From Collinsella sp. BA40 (GTDB lineage: Bacteria; Actinomycetota; Coriobacteriia; Coriobacteriales; Coriobacteriaceae), in NCBI RefSeq assembly GCF_008014645.1, contig NZ_VOWY01000011.1, positions 1 through 62,226 on the forward strand: a stretch of DNA of 62,226 nucleotides. Reading direction: 5' to 3'. The position numbers were made by a program, and so were the translations under genes. The number at the start of each line of letters is the position of its first letter. Position 1 is the stretch's first letter. The notes below the pieces were generated by a model. It ran no database searches. It was given only the letters and a program-made list of their open reading frames with translations, and had not been told where the DNA came from. Positions 15,645 through 26,741 of this stretch are shown one piece after another.

Positions 15645-16703
15645 ATGGCAGATAAGCTTGCTCCGAAGGATACCTGCGTCCTCGTTACGGGTGGCGCCGG
15701 CTTTATCGGATCCCACACGTGCGTCGAGCTGCTGGCGCGCGGATACCAGGTCGTCATCGTGGACAATCTGTCCAACTCCAGCCCTGTCGCCGTCGAGCGC
15801 ATCAAGCAGATCGCCGGCGAGGAGGCCTCTGAGAACCTGACGTTCTACGAGGCCGACGTGCTCGACCGCGATGCCCTGAACGCCATCTTCGACGCGCATC
15901 GCATCGACCGCGTGATCCATTTCGCCGGATACAAGGCCGTGGGAGAGAGCGTGCGCAAGCCGCTCGAGTACTACCACAACAACATCGAGAACACGCTGGT
16001 GCTGTGCGACGTCATGCGCGCGCACGGCTGCAAGTCCATCGTCTTCTCCAGCTCGGCCACCGTGTACGGCGATCCGGACAACCTGCCGGTGAGCGAGACC
16101 GATGAGAAGAAGCCCGCCACCAATCCGTATGGTTGGACCAAGTGGATGATCGAGCAGATCCTTACCGACCTGCACACCGCCGACCCTGAGTGGGATATCG
16201 TCCTGCTTCGTTATTTCAACCCCATCGGCGCCCATTCCTCGGGCTTGATCGGCGAGGACCCCAAGGGCATCCCCAACAACCTCGTGCCCTATGTGGCGCA
16301 GGTCGCGGTGGGCAAGCTGGAGGCCGTCCAGGTTTTCGGTGATGACTACGACACGCCCGACGGCACCGGCGTCCGCGACTACATCCATGTGGTTGACCTT
16401 GCGACCGGCCATGTGGCGGCGCTCGACTGGATGAACGGCAGGACCGGCGTCGAGGTGTTCAACCTGGGCACCGGCACGGGCAGCTCGGTCTTGGACGTGG
16501 TGCGCGCGTTCAGCGCCGCGTGCGGCCGCGACCTGCCGTATAAGATCTGCCCGCGCCGCGAGGGCGACGTGGCCGCCGTGTACGGCGATGCCTCCAAGGC
16601 GGAGCGCGAGATGGGGTGGAAGGCGCGCTACGACATCTCCGACATGTGCCGCGATTCGTGGAACTGGCAGTCGCGCAACCCCAACGGGTTCGCCTCGGAA
16701 TAG
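15645..16703 (+). CDS. galE: UDP-glucose 4-epimerase
   Basis: 352 aa, short-chain dehydrogenase fold. Interconverts UDP-glucose and UDP-galactose for galactose use and envelope sugars. It shows the NAD-binding TGGAGFIGSH at the N-terminus, SSSATVYGDP, catalytic Tyr 162 and Lys 166 in NPYGWTKWM, and LRYFNPIGAH. GAGAGGAG precedes ATG 15645. It is monocistronic, and no other Leloir genes are nearby. Confidence 0.95.
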   Translation: MADKLAPKDTCVLVTGGAGFIGSHTCVELLARGYQVVIVDNLSNSSPVAVERIKQIAGEEASENLTFYEADVLDRDALNAIFDAHRIDRVIHFAGYKAVGESVRKPLEYYHNNIENTLVLCDVMRAHGCKSIVFSSSATVYGDPDNLPVSETDEKKPATNPYGWTKWMIEQILTDLHTADPEWDIVLLRYFNPIGAHSSGLIGEDPKGIPNNLVPYVAQVAVGKLEAVQVFGDDYDTPDGTGVRDYIHVVDLATGHVAALDWMNGRTGVEVFNLGTGTGSSVLDVVRAFSAACGRDLPYKICPRREGDVAAVYGDASKAEREMGWKARYDISDMCRDSWNWQSRNPNGFASE

Positions 16704-16809
16704 CTTGACCTGCCCGCAGGAACGTTATGCCGCGCGTCCGCTCGCGCCAAGGCGCGGGCGCGGCGCGCGGTTCGTTGTAGACCCCCGTGTAAAGGATCGA
16801 TGATTCACC

Positions 16810-17823
16810 GTGCAGACCCCGTTCACCGGCTTTCTCAACCGCCACTTCGATGAGATCAACGATTATCTGGCCTCGTTCTTCCGCGACCAGACGCAGAGCG
16901 CCGATGTCGACGCGTACCTGTACGCCCCCCTGGGGCGCTTCACGGATAACGCCGGCAAGCGCCACCGCCCCCTCATCTGCATGCTGGCATGCAAGGCCGT
17001 GGGCGGCGATTTCCTTTCGGCCCGTAGCGCGGCGGCGGCGATCGAGCACTTCCAGACGGCCGCGCTGATCCACGACGATATCGCCGATAACGGCCAGCTG
17101 CGCCGCGGCAAGCCGTGCATGCACATCGCGGAGGGGGAGGGCATCGCCATCAATTGCGGCGACCTGGCGCTCTCGCTGGTCACGGGTACGGTGCTGCGCG
17201 ACGACACGCTCGACGATCATATGCGCGTGCGGCTGCTGCGCGAGCTCGTGGATATGACCACGCGCACCATCGAGGGCCAGGCGCTCGATTTGGGCTGGGT
17301 GCGCGACGGCCGCTTCGATCTCGCCGTCGATGACTACCTGCAGATGGCTACCTTGAAGACGGCGTATTACAGCGGCGCCACCCCGCTGGCCTGCGGCGCC
17401 ATCATGGGCGGCGGCACGCCCGAGCAGATCGCCGCGCTGCGCGCCTTCGGCCTCAACACGGGCCTGGCCTTCCAGATCCAGGACGACCTGCTCAACCTGG
17501 TGGGCAAGAAGGAAGCATCCAATAAGGACTACCGCACCGATATCACGGAGGGCAAACGCACGCTCGTGGCCGTCCATGCGCTCGCGCACAGCGGGCATCG
17601 CGACGAGCTGGTCGGTATCCTGCAGGCCGGCACGAGCGATCCGGCGTTGCTGGCGCGCGCGGTGGAGCTGTTCGAGGAGGCGGGTTCCATCGAGTTCGCG
17701 CGGGATTACTCGCTCGAGCTCACGGCGGCGGCCAAGGAGCTCATCCGCGATATCGAGCTCGACGAGCACTGCCGCGAGCTGTTCATGAGCATGGCCGATT
17801 TCTTCGTCGACCGCTTGAATTAG
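16810..17823 (+). CDS. Polyprenyl (isoprenyl) diphosphate synthase
   Basis: 337 aa, trans-prenyltransferase. The first Asp-rich motif is HDDIADNGQLRRGKP. The second is altered to QIQDDLLNLVG, with Asn where the last Asp is usual. FTDNAGKRHRPLI is the N-terminal Gly-Lys-Arg substrate site. It probably makes a long-chain prenyl diphosphate for menaquinone or another lipid carrier; product length cannot be read. GTG at 16810 is the only in-frame start near the conserved region; AAAGGA lies 13 bases upstream, which is long. Its stop overlaps the stop of convergent ecfT by 4 bases. Confidence 0.88.
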   Translation: MQTPFTGFLNRHFDEINDYLASFFRDQTQSADVDAYLYAPLGRFTDNAGKRHRPLICMLACKAVGGDFLSARSAAAAIEHFQTAALIHDDIADNGQLRRGKPCMHIAEGEGIAINCGDLALSLVTGTVLRDDTLDDHMRVRLLRELVDMTTRTIEGQALDLGWVRDGRFDLAVDDYLQMATLKTAYYSGATPLACGAIMGGGTPEQIAALRAFGLNTGLAFQIQDDLLNLVGKKEASNKDYRTDITEGKRTLVAVHALAHSGHRDELVGILQAGTSDPALLARAVELFEEAGSIEFARDYSLELTAAAKELIRDIELDEHCRELFMSMADFFVDRLN

Positions 17824-18597
17824 AGGATGGCCAGGACGCCGAGATAGACGGCGACCAGCGCGATGAAGGGCCCGTCGCGGCGCACGTCGAGCTTGAGCTC
17901 GTGGTAGTGCGTCCGCGCGGGCCCGCTCATATAGCAGCGGGCGTCCATGGCGCGGCCGAGGTTGTCGGCATGACGCAGGGCGCTCGAAAAGAGGGGCACC
18001 ACCAGCGGCACGCAGGCGCGCGCGAAGGCCAGGGCCCCTTTGTTCTCGAGGTCGGCGCCGCGCGCGGTCTGCGCGGCGAGGATGTGCTCGGCTTCGCGCG
18101 AAAGCGTGGGAACGAATCGCAAGGCGATGGACAGGATGGTCGATGCCTGCCCGACCAGCACCCCCAAGCGCTCGAGGGGCGCGAAGACGCGCTCGATGGC
18201 GTCGGTGATGGCCGTGGGCGTGGTGGTGAGCATGAGCAGCGAGCCGGCGAGCAGCAGCAGGAAGAAGCGCGCGGTGTACAGGACGGCCGCCTCGACGCCG
18301 CCCGCGTGTATGCTCACCGGGCCCCAGGCGGCCACGACGGCGCCGGTCTGCACGAAGAACAGGTTGACGATGGAGGTCACCACCAGGAACAGGGCTATTG
18401 GCTTGATCTGGGAGAGCAGCCGGCCCATGGGCACGTGCGCCGCGCAGATGGCTGCGAGCACCGCCGCGGCGGCCAGGACGAGCTGGGCGCCCGTGTGGAC
18501 GAAGAAGCAGCTTGCCATGAAGGCGACGGTGGCCGCGAGCTTCGCGCGCGGGTCGAGCCGGTGCAGGGGCGACGAGGCCGAGTAGTATTGGCCGATG

Positions 18598-18614
<17 letters not shown>
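17820..18614 (-). CDS. ecfT: ECF transporter transmembrane component EcfT
   Basis: 264 aa. It begins ALRASIGQYYSASSPLHRLDPRAKL, the usual N-terminus of EcfT. About five TMs follow (three in residues 25-110), and ALRHADNLGRAMDARCY near residue 220 contains the Ala-Arg-Gly-type coupling motif that docks on the ATPases. EcfT transmits ATPase motion to the substrate-binding S component. It overlaps the ecfA gene by 17 bases and is the last gene of the riboflavin ECF operon. Confidence 0.92.
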
Positions 18615-20445
<1,831 letters not shown>

Positions 20446-20452
20446 GGCGGGG

Positions 20453-21010
20453 CTAGCGCTTCCTGCGGTCGCCCGTGCCGGCGCCCGGGCCCGCCACGTT
20501 GAGGCAGGGGCCCAGCAGCGCGCTGCCCGCGGCCACGTTGATGACCATCTTCATGGTGTTGAAGGGCAGCAGGATGGGGATGATCATACCCGCCACGGCT
20601 TCGATGCTGATGGGCGTGTAGAGGGGCGTGACCACGAGGTTCATGGCGCAGGAGACCGCGATGGAGAGCGCCGCGCCGGCGAGCATGCCGATGAGCGACG
20701 CCTTGCGCGTGCGGCCGCCGGCGCGGTAGATGAGGGCGGCGGGAACCACCAGCGCGCAGGTGGACAGGATGCCCATGGGCGCGCCGAAGGGATCGAGGAA
20801 GACGCGGGGGATCCAGGAGATGATGGCCGCTGCGGCGCCGATCTTGGGCCCGAAGATGAGGGCCGCGATGAGGCAGACGATGCCCGAGGGGTCGTACATG
20901 AGCCACGGGGCGGCGGGGAAGATGGGGATCTGGATGAAGCTCAGCGCCAGCGACGCGGCGGTGAAGAGCGCGGTGAGCGCGATGGTCTTGGTGTTGGTGG
21001 TGCCGCTCAT
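20453..21010 (-). CDS. ribU: ECF S component, riboflavin-type (RibU)
   Basis: 185 aa with about six TMs. It starts SGTTNTKTIALTALFTAASL, the S-component N-terminus that contacts EcfT, with small-residue AALIFGPKIGAAAA inside. The sequence alone does not fix the substrate, but an FMN riboswitch ends 14 bases before the ATG, which makes riboflavin the strong candidate. The C-terminus (PGAGTGDRRKR) is short and basic. ecfA and ecfT follow directly. Confidence 0.88.
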   Translation of the reverse strand: MSGTTNTKTIALTALFTAASLALSFIQIPIFPAAPWLMYDPSGIVCLIAALIFGPKIGAAAAIISWIPRVFLDPFGAPMGILSTCALVVPAALIYRAGGRTRKASLIGMLAGAALSIAVSCAMNLVVTPLYTPISIEAVAGMIIPILLPFNTMKMVINVAAGSALLGPCLNVAGPGAGTGDRRKR

Positions 21011-21023
21011 GAGGCATCCTCCG

Positions 21024-21142
21024 TTTCTTTCATCCGGACTATAACCGTCGGTTCCGGAATCGCACCGGATCGGCCGCTGTATGCGGTTCGCGGACTTGCA
21101 GCGCGTGGCCGCTCACCGCCGGTGGGGAATCGCGCCCCGCCC
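21024..21142 (-). ncRNA. FMN riboswitch (RFN element)
   Basis: Read on the minus strand it shows all conserved RFN blocks in order: ATTCCCCACCGGCGGT, AGTCCGCGA, GATCCGGTGCGATTCCGG, ACCGACGGTTATAGTCCGG and ATGAAAGAAA. It lies directly upstream of ribU and probably shuts off the riboflavin transporter when FMN is plentiful. Confidence 0.96.
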
Positions 21143-21250
21143 TGAAACATATGCAAGCGCCACTATACCCGCTTTATGGAGCGGTATGCAAGGTTCGGGC
21201 CGCTGGGTATGATAGGCATCGTAAAGAACGCAACGACGAGGCGGTGCCCC

Positions 21251-22195
21251 ATGCATGAACACGAAAGCTTCAATCCCGACCTGATGTGCGCGCTGGGCGG
21301 CATCGTGGGCGAGGACGACGTCCTCATGGTCGAGCCCATGAAGCTGCATACCACCTTTCGGATCGGCGGTCCCGCGGACTTGCTGGTGCGCCCCCATTCG
21401 CCCGAGGAGCTCGTGCGCGTGCTCGATACCTGCACGTTCGCGGACGTTCCGGTGACCATCGTGGGCAACGGGTCGGACCTGCTGGTGGGCGACCGCGGCA
21501 TTCGCGGCGTCGTGGTGCTGCTGCGCGATACCATGCAGGCCATCTCGGTGTCGGGCACCCGCGTGACGGCCGAGGCCGGCGCGCTGCTGCGCGACGTGGC
21601 GCTCGCGGCGGCCGATGCGGGCCTGTCCGGCATGGAGCCCCTGTGGGGCATCCCCGCCACGGTGGGCGGCGCATGCTTCATGAACGCGGGCGCCTATGGC
21701 GGACAGACGGCCGATGTGCTGGAGTCCGTGGAGGTCTACGTGCCCAGCAAGCGCGGGCAGCGCGGTTCGGTATGCACGCTCGAGGCGGACCAGCTGGCGT
21801 TCGGCTATCGCAAGAGCCGTATCAACTCCGATGGCCTCGTCGTGCTGCGCGCGACGTTCGCGCTCGCGCCGGACAGCCCCGATGCGATCCGCTTCGCCAT
21901 GGACGACTTCCAGGCGCGCCGCGAGGAGAAGCAGCCGCTCGAGATGCCTTCGGCCGGATCGACCTTCAAGCGCCCCGAAGGGTACTTCGCCGGCAAGCTC
22001 ATCATGGATGCGGGGCTGCGCGGCGCCTCGGTGGGCGCGGCGCAGGTGTCGCAGAAGCACTGCGGGTTCGTGGTGAACACGGGTGGCGCCACGGCGGCCG
22101 ACGTCTGCGGCCTCATCGAGCACATCCAGACCGAGGTCAAGCGCCAGTTCGGCGTGGACCTCGAGCCCGAGGTCCGTCGCATCGGCGAATTCTAA
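21251..22195 (+). CDS. murB: UDP-N-acetylenolpyruvoylglucosamine reductase
   Basis: 314 aa. FAD enzyme that reduces enolpyruvyl-UDP-GlcNAc to UDP-MurNAc. It shows TTFRIGGPADLLV, the FAD loop GNGSDLLVGDRGIRG, IPATVGGACFMNAGAYGG, and the active-site Ser of SAGSTFKRPEGYFAG followed by LIMDAGLRGASVG. ATG 21251 (MHEHES) follows GAGG; 25 further codons upstream are open but have no ribosome site. It is transcribed away from ribU and towards apbE. Confidence 0.95.
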   Translation: MHEHESFNPDLMCALGGIVGEDDVLMVEPMKLHTTFRIGGPADLLVRPHSPEELVRVLDTCTFADVPVTIVGNGSDLLVGDRGIRGVVVLLRDTMQAISVSGTRVTAEAGALLRDVALAAADAGLSGMEPLWGIPATVGGACFMNAGAYGGQTADVLESVEVYVPSKRGQRGSVCTLEADQLAFGYRKSRINSDGLVVLRATFALAPDSPDAIRFAMDDFQARREEKQPLEMPSAGSTFKRPEGYFAGKLIMDAGLRGASVGAAQVSQKHCGFVVNTGGATAADVCGLIEHIQTEVKRQFGVDLEPEVRRIGEF

Positions 22196-22198
22196 CGC

Positions 22199-22231
22199 GC
22201 CTCGGAAAAGGGACCGCCTCGGAAAAGGGAC
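22199..22231. repeat. Tandem 17-bp repeat after murB
   Basis: GCCTCGGAAAAGGGAC at 22199-22214 and again at 22216-22231, in the short gap between the convergent genes murB and apbE. No ORF and no clear terminator are seen here; the function is unknown. Confidence 0.6.
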
Positions 22232-22321
22232 AGGCACGAATCTGAGGCGGCGGCCCTCTGCGGGCTTCTCTCGCGTCGGACGACGCGTTACCGGGAGGGC
22301 GGGTTGTATGGCGCCGCCGTC

Positions 22322-23377
22322 CTATGCTTTAAAATCCGTGAGCTCCTGCCAGGAGCTGCTCTCGGCCGTCGAACCATCTGTCTTGATGAAGTAGGCGGCC
22401 GTCTTCTCATGCGCGTCGGCCAGGGCGGCGCCCTCGCGGCTGCCGGCTACGAACAGCGTGGTGGAGAGCGCGTCGGCGGTGGCGGACGAGGGGCACGCCA
22501 CGGTGACGCTGGCCGTGTCGGTGGCCACCGGCATCCCGGTGCGCGGGTCGAGGATGTGCCAGTACGTGACGCCATCGAGCTCGAACGTGCGCTCGTACAG
22601 GCCGCTCGTCACAAGCGAGCCGCCGGCGAGGCGCGCGGTGCCCACGGTGCGGTTCCCACCGGGGTGGTTGGGGTCGCGGATGCCCGTGTTCCAGGGCGAT
22701 CCGTCGGGCTTCGCACCCAGGTAGGCGATGTTGCCTCCCAGCGAGAGCGCGGCGGCGGAGGCGTTGGTTTCGCGCTGCAGCAGCTCGCAGAGGCGGTCGG
22801 CTATGTAGCCCTTGGCGATGCCGCCCATATCGAGGCGGGCCTCTGGGTCGAGGAGCTGAACGGTGCCGGCCGCCTCGTCCACGACGACCTTTTGCCAATC
22901 CACATGCGGCAGCGCGGCGGCGACCTGCTCGTCGCTCGGACGCGCGCCGGCCTGGAAGTCCCACAGCGTGGAGACGGCTCCGATCGTTATGTCGAACAGC
23001 CCGCCCGCCTCGGCGCAATAATCGAGCGCGTATCGGACGAGGGCGACGGTGTCGGGGTCGACCGATACGGGGGCGCCGCCCGCGGCGTTGATGCGGGCGA
23101 TATCGCTGGCGGGGTCGTAGAGGTCGAAGAGCTCGTCGAAGCGCGCACAGGCCGCTGCGAGCCGGGCGGGCGCGGCGTCATCGCCGTATACGGTGAACGT
23201 GCAATAGGTATCGAATGCGAAGGTCGAGCCCGTGACGGGTTCGACCGAGCGTCCCGCCGCCCCGCCGCCGGCGTTCGTCGCGCATCCGCAGGTGCCGAGC
23301 AGGCTCCCGGCGGCGGTCGCCGCGGCGGCCAGAATCGAGCGGCGGCTCGCGGGCCGCATCAGCGCGTCATCTGCCAT
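22322..23377 (-). CDS. apbE: FAD:protein FMN transferase (ApbE)
   Basis: 351 aa. Attaches FMN covalently to Thr/Ser of secreted or membrane flavoproteins such as Rnf/Nqr subunits and extracellular reductases. The N-terminus (ASRRSILAAAATAAGSLL, then Cys residues) looks like a twin-arginine/lipoprotein signal. Family motifs: FAFDTYCTFTVYG, DLYDPASDIARINA, GGIAKGYIADRL, SLGGNIAYLG, HILDPRTGMPV and SATADALSTTLFV. The start overlaps the end of the Gx transporter gene by 11 bases, so the two are coupled. No target flavoprotein is seen in the window. Confidence 0.92.
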   Translation of the reverse strand: MADDALMRPASRRSILAAAATAAGSLLGTCGCATNAGGGAAGRSVEPVTGSTFAFDTYCTFTVYGDDAAPARLAAACARFDELFDLYDPASDIARINAAGGAPVSVDPDTVALVRYALDYCAEAGGLFDITIGAVSTLWDFQAGARPSDEQVAAALPHVDWQKVVVDEAAGTVQLLDPEARLDMGGIAKGYIADRLCELLQRETNASAAALSLGGNIAYLGAKPDGSPWNTGIRDPNHPGGNRTVGTARLAGGSLVTSGLYERTFELDGVTYWHILDPRTGMPVATDTASVTVACPSSATADALSTTLFVAGSREGAALADAHEKTAAYFIKTDGSTAESSSWQELTDFKA

Positions 23378-23912
23378 ATCGCATGCCTTTCTGCGGAAGG
23401 GCCGCGTCCACGGCGCGCACGAGCACGCCGACCGCGGCGCCGCAGAGCACGCCTGCCACGAGCAGGAACGGCGCGTTGACCCACGCGACCCCCGGGGATA
23501 GCAGCGCGGCCACGGTGAGCAGCTGGCCCACGTTGTGGGCGATGCCTCCCAGCACCGAGATCGCTACCAGCGAGAACGCGCCGCTGCGTTCGGCGGCTGC
23601 CATGACGAGCCAGGAAAGGGCGCCGCCCGCCAGGCTGAAGACGAACGTCTGGGGGTTGGCGAAGAGGATGGTGGACGCCACCACCTTGCAGAGCATGAGG
23701 ATGGCTGCTGGGCGCGCGCCGAGGCGCCGGAGCGCGAAGAGGACCACCGCGTTGCCCAGGCCGAGCTTGATGCCGGGCACGTTGACGGGAAGCGGCAGGA
23801 GCATCTCCAGGTAGCCGGCGACGAGCGCCATGGCGGCCAGCACGCCGTAGAGGGCGGCGCGTCGTCCGGGCGAGTCGTGGCGGTGGCGTTGTGGTGCGGT
23901 TCGTTGTTCCAT
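23367..23912 (-). CDS. Gx transporter family membrane protein
   Basis: 181 aa, five or six TMs. VNVPGIKLGLGNAVVLFALRR near residues 48-68 is the family signature. The family was formerly called heptaprenyl diphosphate synthase component I, but its fold is that of ECF-type S components. It is often next to ApbE and NusG-II genes. ATG 23912 is chosen over the longer frame because the upstream part has the composition of a shadow frame. It is coupled to apbE; a flavin-related role is inference from the pairing. Confidence 0.8.
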   Translation of the reverse strand: MEQRTAPQRHRHDSPGRRAALYGVLAAMALVAGYLEMLLPLPVNVPGIKLGLGNAVVLFALRRLGARPAAILMLCKVVASTILFANPQTFVFSLAGGALSWLVMAAAERSGAFSLVAISVLGGIAHNVGQLLTVAALLSPGVAWVNAPFLLVAGVLCGAAVGVLVRAVDAALPQKGMRYGR

Positions 23913-24001
23913 GCGCCTAAGTATACCGAACGGTTGCCGGCGATGGCGCCATTCGCATGCGCCCGCGCGTTCGCCCGCGCTGCTCGGAACGGGCGGCATC
24001 G

Positions 24002-24931
24002 CTATGCTTCGGCGCCCGGTCCGAGCTCGGTTTCGAGCAGTTCGATGAAGCGCGCCATGGGCGGGGTGATCCATTTTTGCTTGTGATGGATGAGTTGGGT
24101 CTCCATGCGAACGGGCTGCAGGTCGGTCTGGATCGCCACGAGCGCGCCGGCGTCGAGGCGCCGCCGGGCCGAAAAGCGCGGAACGAAGGTGGCGCCCACG
24201 CCCGCTTCGGCCAGATGGACCAGCGTCTCGGTGTTGCCTGCCTCGACGAGGGGGTCGATGCGCAGGTCGAGCGCGTCGAGGGCGCGATCGAGTTCGAGGC
24301 GGTAGCTCTCGCCGTGCTCGGTGAGGACGAAGGGGAGCTGGACGAGCTGCTCGGCGCCCAGGGGGTCGCCCGCGTCCGCCGCGACGTCGCATGCGGCCAG
24401 CAGCTGCGGCGCCGCGGCGAAGACGACGGGCTCGGGCCTCAGCGCGTGCGTGACCAGGCCGGGCAGGTGCAGGTGGCGTTCCATGGTGAGAAGCAGGTCG
24501 AGGGTGTTGTTGCGCAGGCCCTCCACCATGAGGTCGCGCGGCGCGCTCACGACGACGGCCTGCACGTGCGGGCAGACCTCGTGGTAGCGGATGAGCAGAT
24601 CGGGCAGGATGGCGGTGGCGATGGACTCCACGGCGCCGATGCGCAGCGTCCCCGTCATATCGTGCGAATCGAGCGGGTCGGCCGCCACCGAGGCCCGAGC
24701 CGCCCGCGCGGCGCCCATGAGCTCCTGGGCGTGGAAAGCGAATGCGCGGCCCTGGTCGGTGAGGACGGCGCCGCGGGGCACGCGGTCGAACAGGCGCGCG
24801 CCGAGGTCGTGTTCGAGCTGCTTGACCTGCGTGGTCACGGCGGACTGCGAGTAGCCGAGCTTCTCGGCCGCCTTTGAAAACGTGCCGCAGTCGATGATGG
24901 CGAGGAAGGTCTCGATCTCGCGTAGCTCCAT
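24002..24931 (-). CDS. LysR family transcriptional regulator
   Basis: 309 aa. N-terminal winged helix-turn-helix MELREIETFLAIIDCGTFSK..LGYSQSAVTTQVKQLE, then a periplasmic-binding-like effector domain (GTLRIGAVESIATAILPDLL). It is divergent from the PLP decarboxylase at 25139 across a 207-bp gap, the classical LysR layout, so it probably controls that gene and itself. The inducer may be an amino acid or amine, but nothing in the sequence proves it. Confidence 0.92.
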   Translation of the reverse strand: MELREIETFLAIIDCGTFSKAAEKLGYSQSAVTTQVKQLEHDLGARLFDRVPRGAVLTDQGRAFAFHAQELMGAARAARASVAADPLDSHDMTGTLRIGAVESIATAILPDLLIRYHEVCPHVQAVVVSAPRDLMVEGLRNNTLDLLLTMERHLHLPGLVTHALRPEPVVFAAAPQLLAACDVAADAGDPLGAEQLVQLPFVLTEHGESYRLELDRALDALDLRIDPLVEAGNTETLVHLAEAGVGATFVPRFSARRRLDAGALVAIQTDLQPVRMETQLIHHKQKWITPPMARFIELLETELGPGAEA

Positions 24932-24986
24932 GCTTCCTCCTTGGGCGCTGTGATGAAATGCCTTCTACCTCTTGGTATAAACAAAA

Positions 24987-25002
24987 TCGAACGATGCTTC
25001 GA
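24987..25002. promoter_or_regulatory. Dyad in the lysR/decarboxylase gap
   Basis: TCGAA at 24987-24991 and TTCGA at 24998-25002, 6 bp apart, in an A+T-rich stretch between the two divergent starts. It is a candidate LysR-type operator. The fit to the T-N11-A rule is not exact. Confidence 0.3.
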
Positions 25003-25138
25003 ATAGTTTCATTTTACATATGCATCGCGTGTTGCGACGATGGGCCTCGCTGTGAATATCGCTTCCGGCGCGTCTCGCCCGCCCGGCGCGGAGCGTTATG
25101 CGCCTTCGACGCCGCCAACCAAGAAAACGAGGAATGCC

Positions 25139-26572
25139 ATGTACGCTAAGGGAACGGCCCAGGAGGCCGATGTCGAGCTCGCCGCCGTGCGCTTCGTGTG
25201 CGAGCTGTTCTCGCGCAACCGCCATCTGTCCGAGGGGCCGGTGAGCTGCGAGGCATCGCCCGAGCAGCTGCGGGCCATTGCCGAGCGCGGCATTCCCGCG
25301 CAGGGCCGGCCGCTCGACGAGGTGGTCGAGGAGATGCAGCGCGACATCATCGGCTACGGCTACAACATCGACCATGCGCGCTTCATGGGCTTCGTTCCCG
25401 GCCCGGTGAACGCCCTGTCGTGGCTGGGCGACATGATGGCCTCCGGCTACAACCGCCATGCGGGCAGCTTTGCCAACTATCCGGCGGGCTGCGTGGCCGA
25501 GCACGAGCTGCTGCGCTGGTTCTGCGACAAGGCCGGTTTTCCCGAGGGCGCCGGCGGCGTCTTCGTCTCGGGCGGATCGATGGCCAATATGACGGCGCTC
25601 GTCGCCGCGCGCGACGCCAAGCTCGCCGAGGACGAATGGTGCCGTGGCGTGGCCTACGTGTCCGAGCAGACGCATAGCTCGGTGGCGAAGGGCCTGCATA
25701 TGATCGGCATCGCGCCGTCGCGCATCCGGGTGATCCCCTGCCACGACGAAGACTTCACCATGGATCTGGGCGCTCTCGAGCGCGCGATCGTGCAGGACCG
25801 CGACGCCGGCCTCAAGCCGTTCGCGATCATCGCCACCGCCGGCAGCACCAACACCGGCGCGGTGGGGCCGCTGCCGCAGATCGCCGACATCGCCCGGGCA
25901 TACGACCTGTGGATGCACGTCGACGGCGCTATCGGCGCGTCGGTGCTGCTCACGCGCTACCGCGACATGCTGCGCGGCGTGGAGCGCGCCGACTCGCTGA
26001 GCTGGGACGCACATAAATGGCTCTTCCAGACCTATTCGTGCGGCATGGTGCTCGTGCGCGACGAGCGCACGCTGCTGCGCAGCTTCAACGCGCATCCCGA
26101 GTACCTCAAGGACCTGGAGGAGTCGGCGCAGATCACCAATCCCTGGGACCTGGGTCCCGAGCTCACGCGCCCCGCGCGCGGCCTCAAGCTGTGGTTCACG
26201 CTGCAGGTCATGGGGTCCGATGCGCTCTCGGCTGCCGTCGAGCACGGTTTCGACCTGGCGCGCTGGGCGCAAGACGAGTTGGAGCGCGACGAGCGCGTGC
26301 AGATCGTGTCGCCGGCGCAGATGGCCATGATCAACTTCCGCTATGCGCCCGCGGGCTTGGGCGAGGAGGAGCTCGACCGGCTGAACGCCCGCATCTCGCG
26401 CCGCATGGTGGCGAGCGGGTTCGCCGGCGTCTTCACCACCGAGCTGCGCGGGATGAAGGTGCTGCGCATCTGCTGCATCCATCCCGAGACCACCGAGGAC
26501 GACATGCGCGAGACGGTGCGCCGCCTGGGCGTCCTGTGCGACGAGGAGCTCGCTGCCATGCGCGATGCCTAG
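25139..26572 (+). CDS. PLP-dependent amino-acid decarboxylase (group II)
   Basis: 477 aa, of the aromatic-amino-acid/glutamate/tyrosine decarboxylase family. The PLP Lys is residue 293 in SWDAHKWLFQTYSCG. Other motifs are HARFMGFVPGPVNALSWLGD, GVFVSGGSMANMTALVAARD, ATAGSTNTGAVGPLPQIADI and LWMHVDGAIGAS. Substrate is not certain: aromatic amino acids are likely, but glutamate or ornithine-like substrates cannot be excluded. ATG 25139 follows GAGGA; earlier in-frame ATGs have no ribosome site. A divergent LysR regulator lies upstream; no amine antiporter is seen in the window. Confidence 0.88.
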   Translation: MYAKGTAQEADVELAAVRFVCELFSRNRHLSEGPVSCEASPEQLRAIAERGIPAQGRPLDEVVEEMQRDIIGYGYNIDHARFMGFVPGPVNALSWLGDMMASGYNRHAGSFANYPAGCVAEHELLRWFCDKAGFPEGAGGVFVSGGSMANMTALVAARDAKLAEDEWCRGVAYVSEQTHSSVAKGLHMIGIAPSRIRVIPCHDEDFTMDLGALERAIVQDRDAGLKPFAIIATAGSTNTGAVGPLPQIADIARAYDLWMHVDGAIGASVLLTRYRDMLRGVERADSLSWDAHKWLFQTYSCGMVLVRDERTLLRSFNAHPEYLKDLEESAQITNPWDLGPELTRPARGLKLWFTLQVMGSDALSAAVEHGFDLARWAQDELERDERVQIVSPAQMAMINFRYAPAGLGEEELDRLNARISRRMVASGFAGVFTTELRGMKVLRICCIHPETTEDDMRETVRRLGVLCDEELAAMRDA

Positions 26573-26741
26573 GCAGGCGCCGCCTGGGCGCGCGGTGCTG
26601 CTTCCAGCGCCGGCGCGGCGCCGGGAGACCGTTCGTCTGCGCTGCGGCCTCTCTCGTGCGCGATGCCGTGCGAACGGGGCGCGCCGCGGGTACAATCGTC
26701 TTCGCACGAAATGAAAGCGACCAAGAGGAGACGCACGCCCT

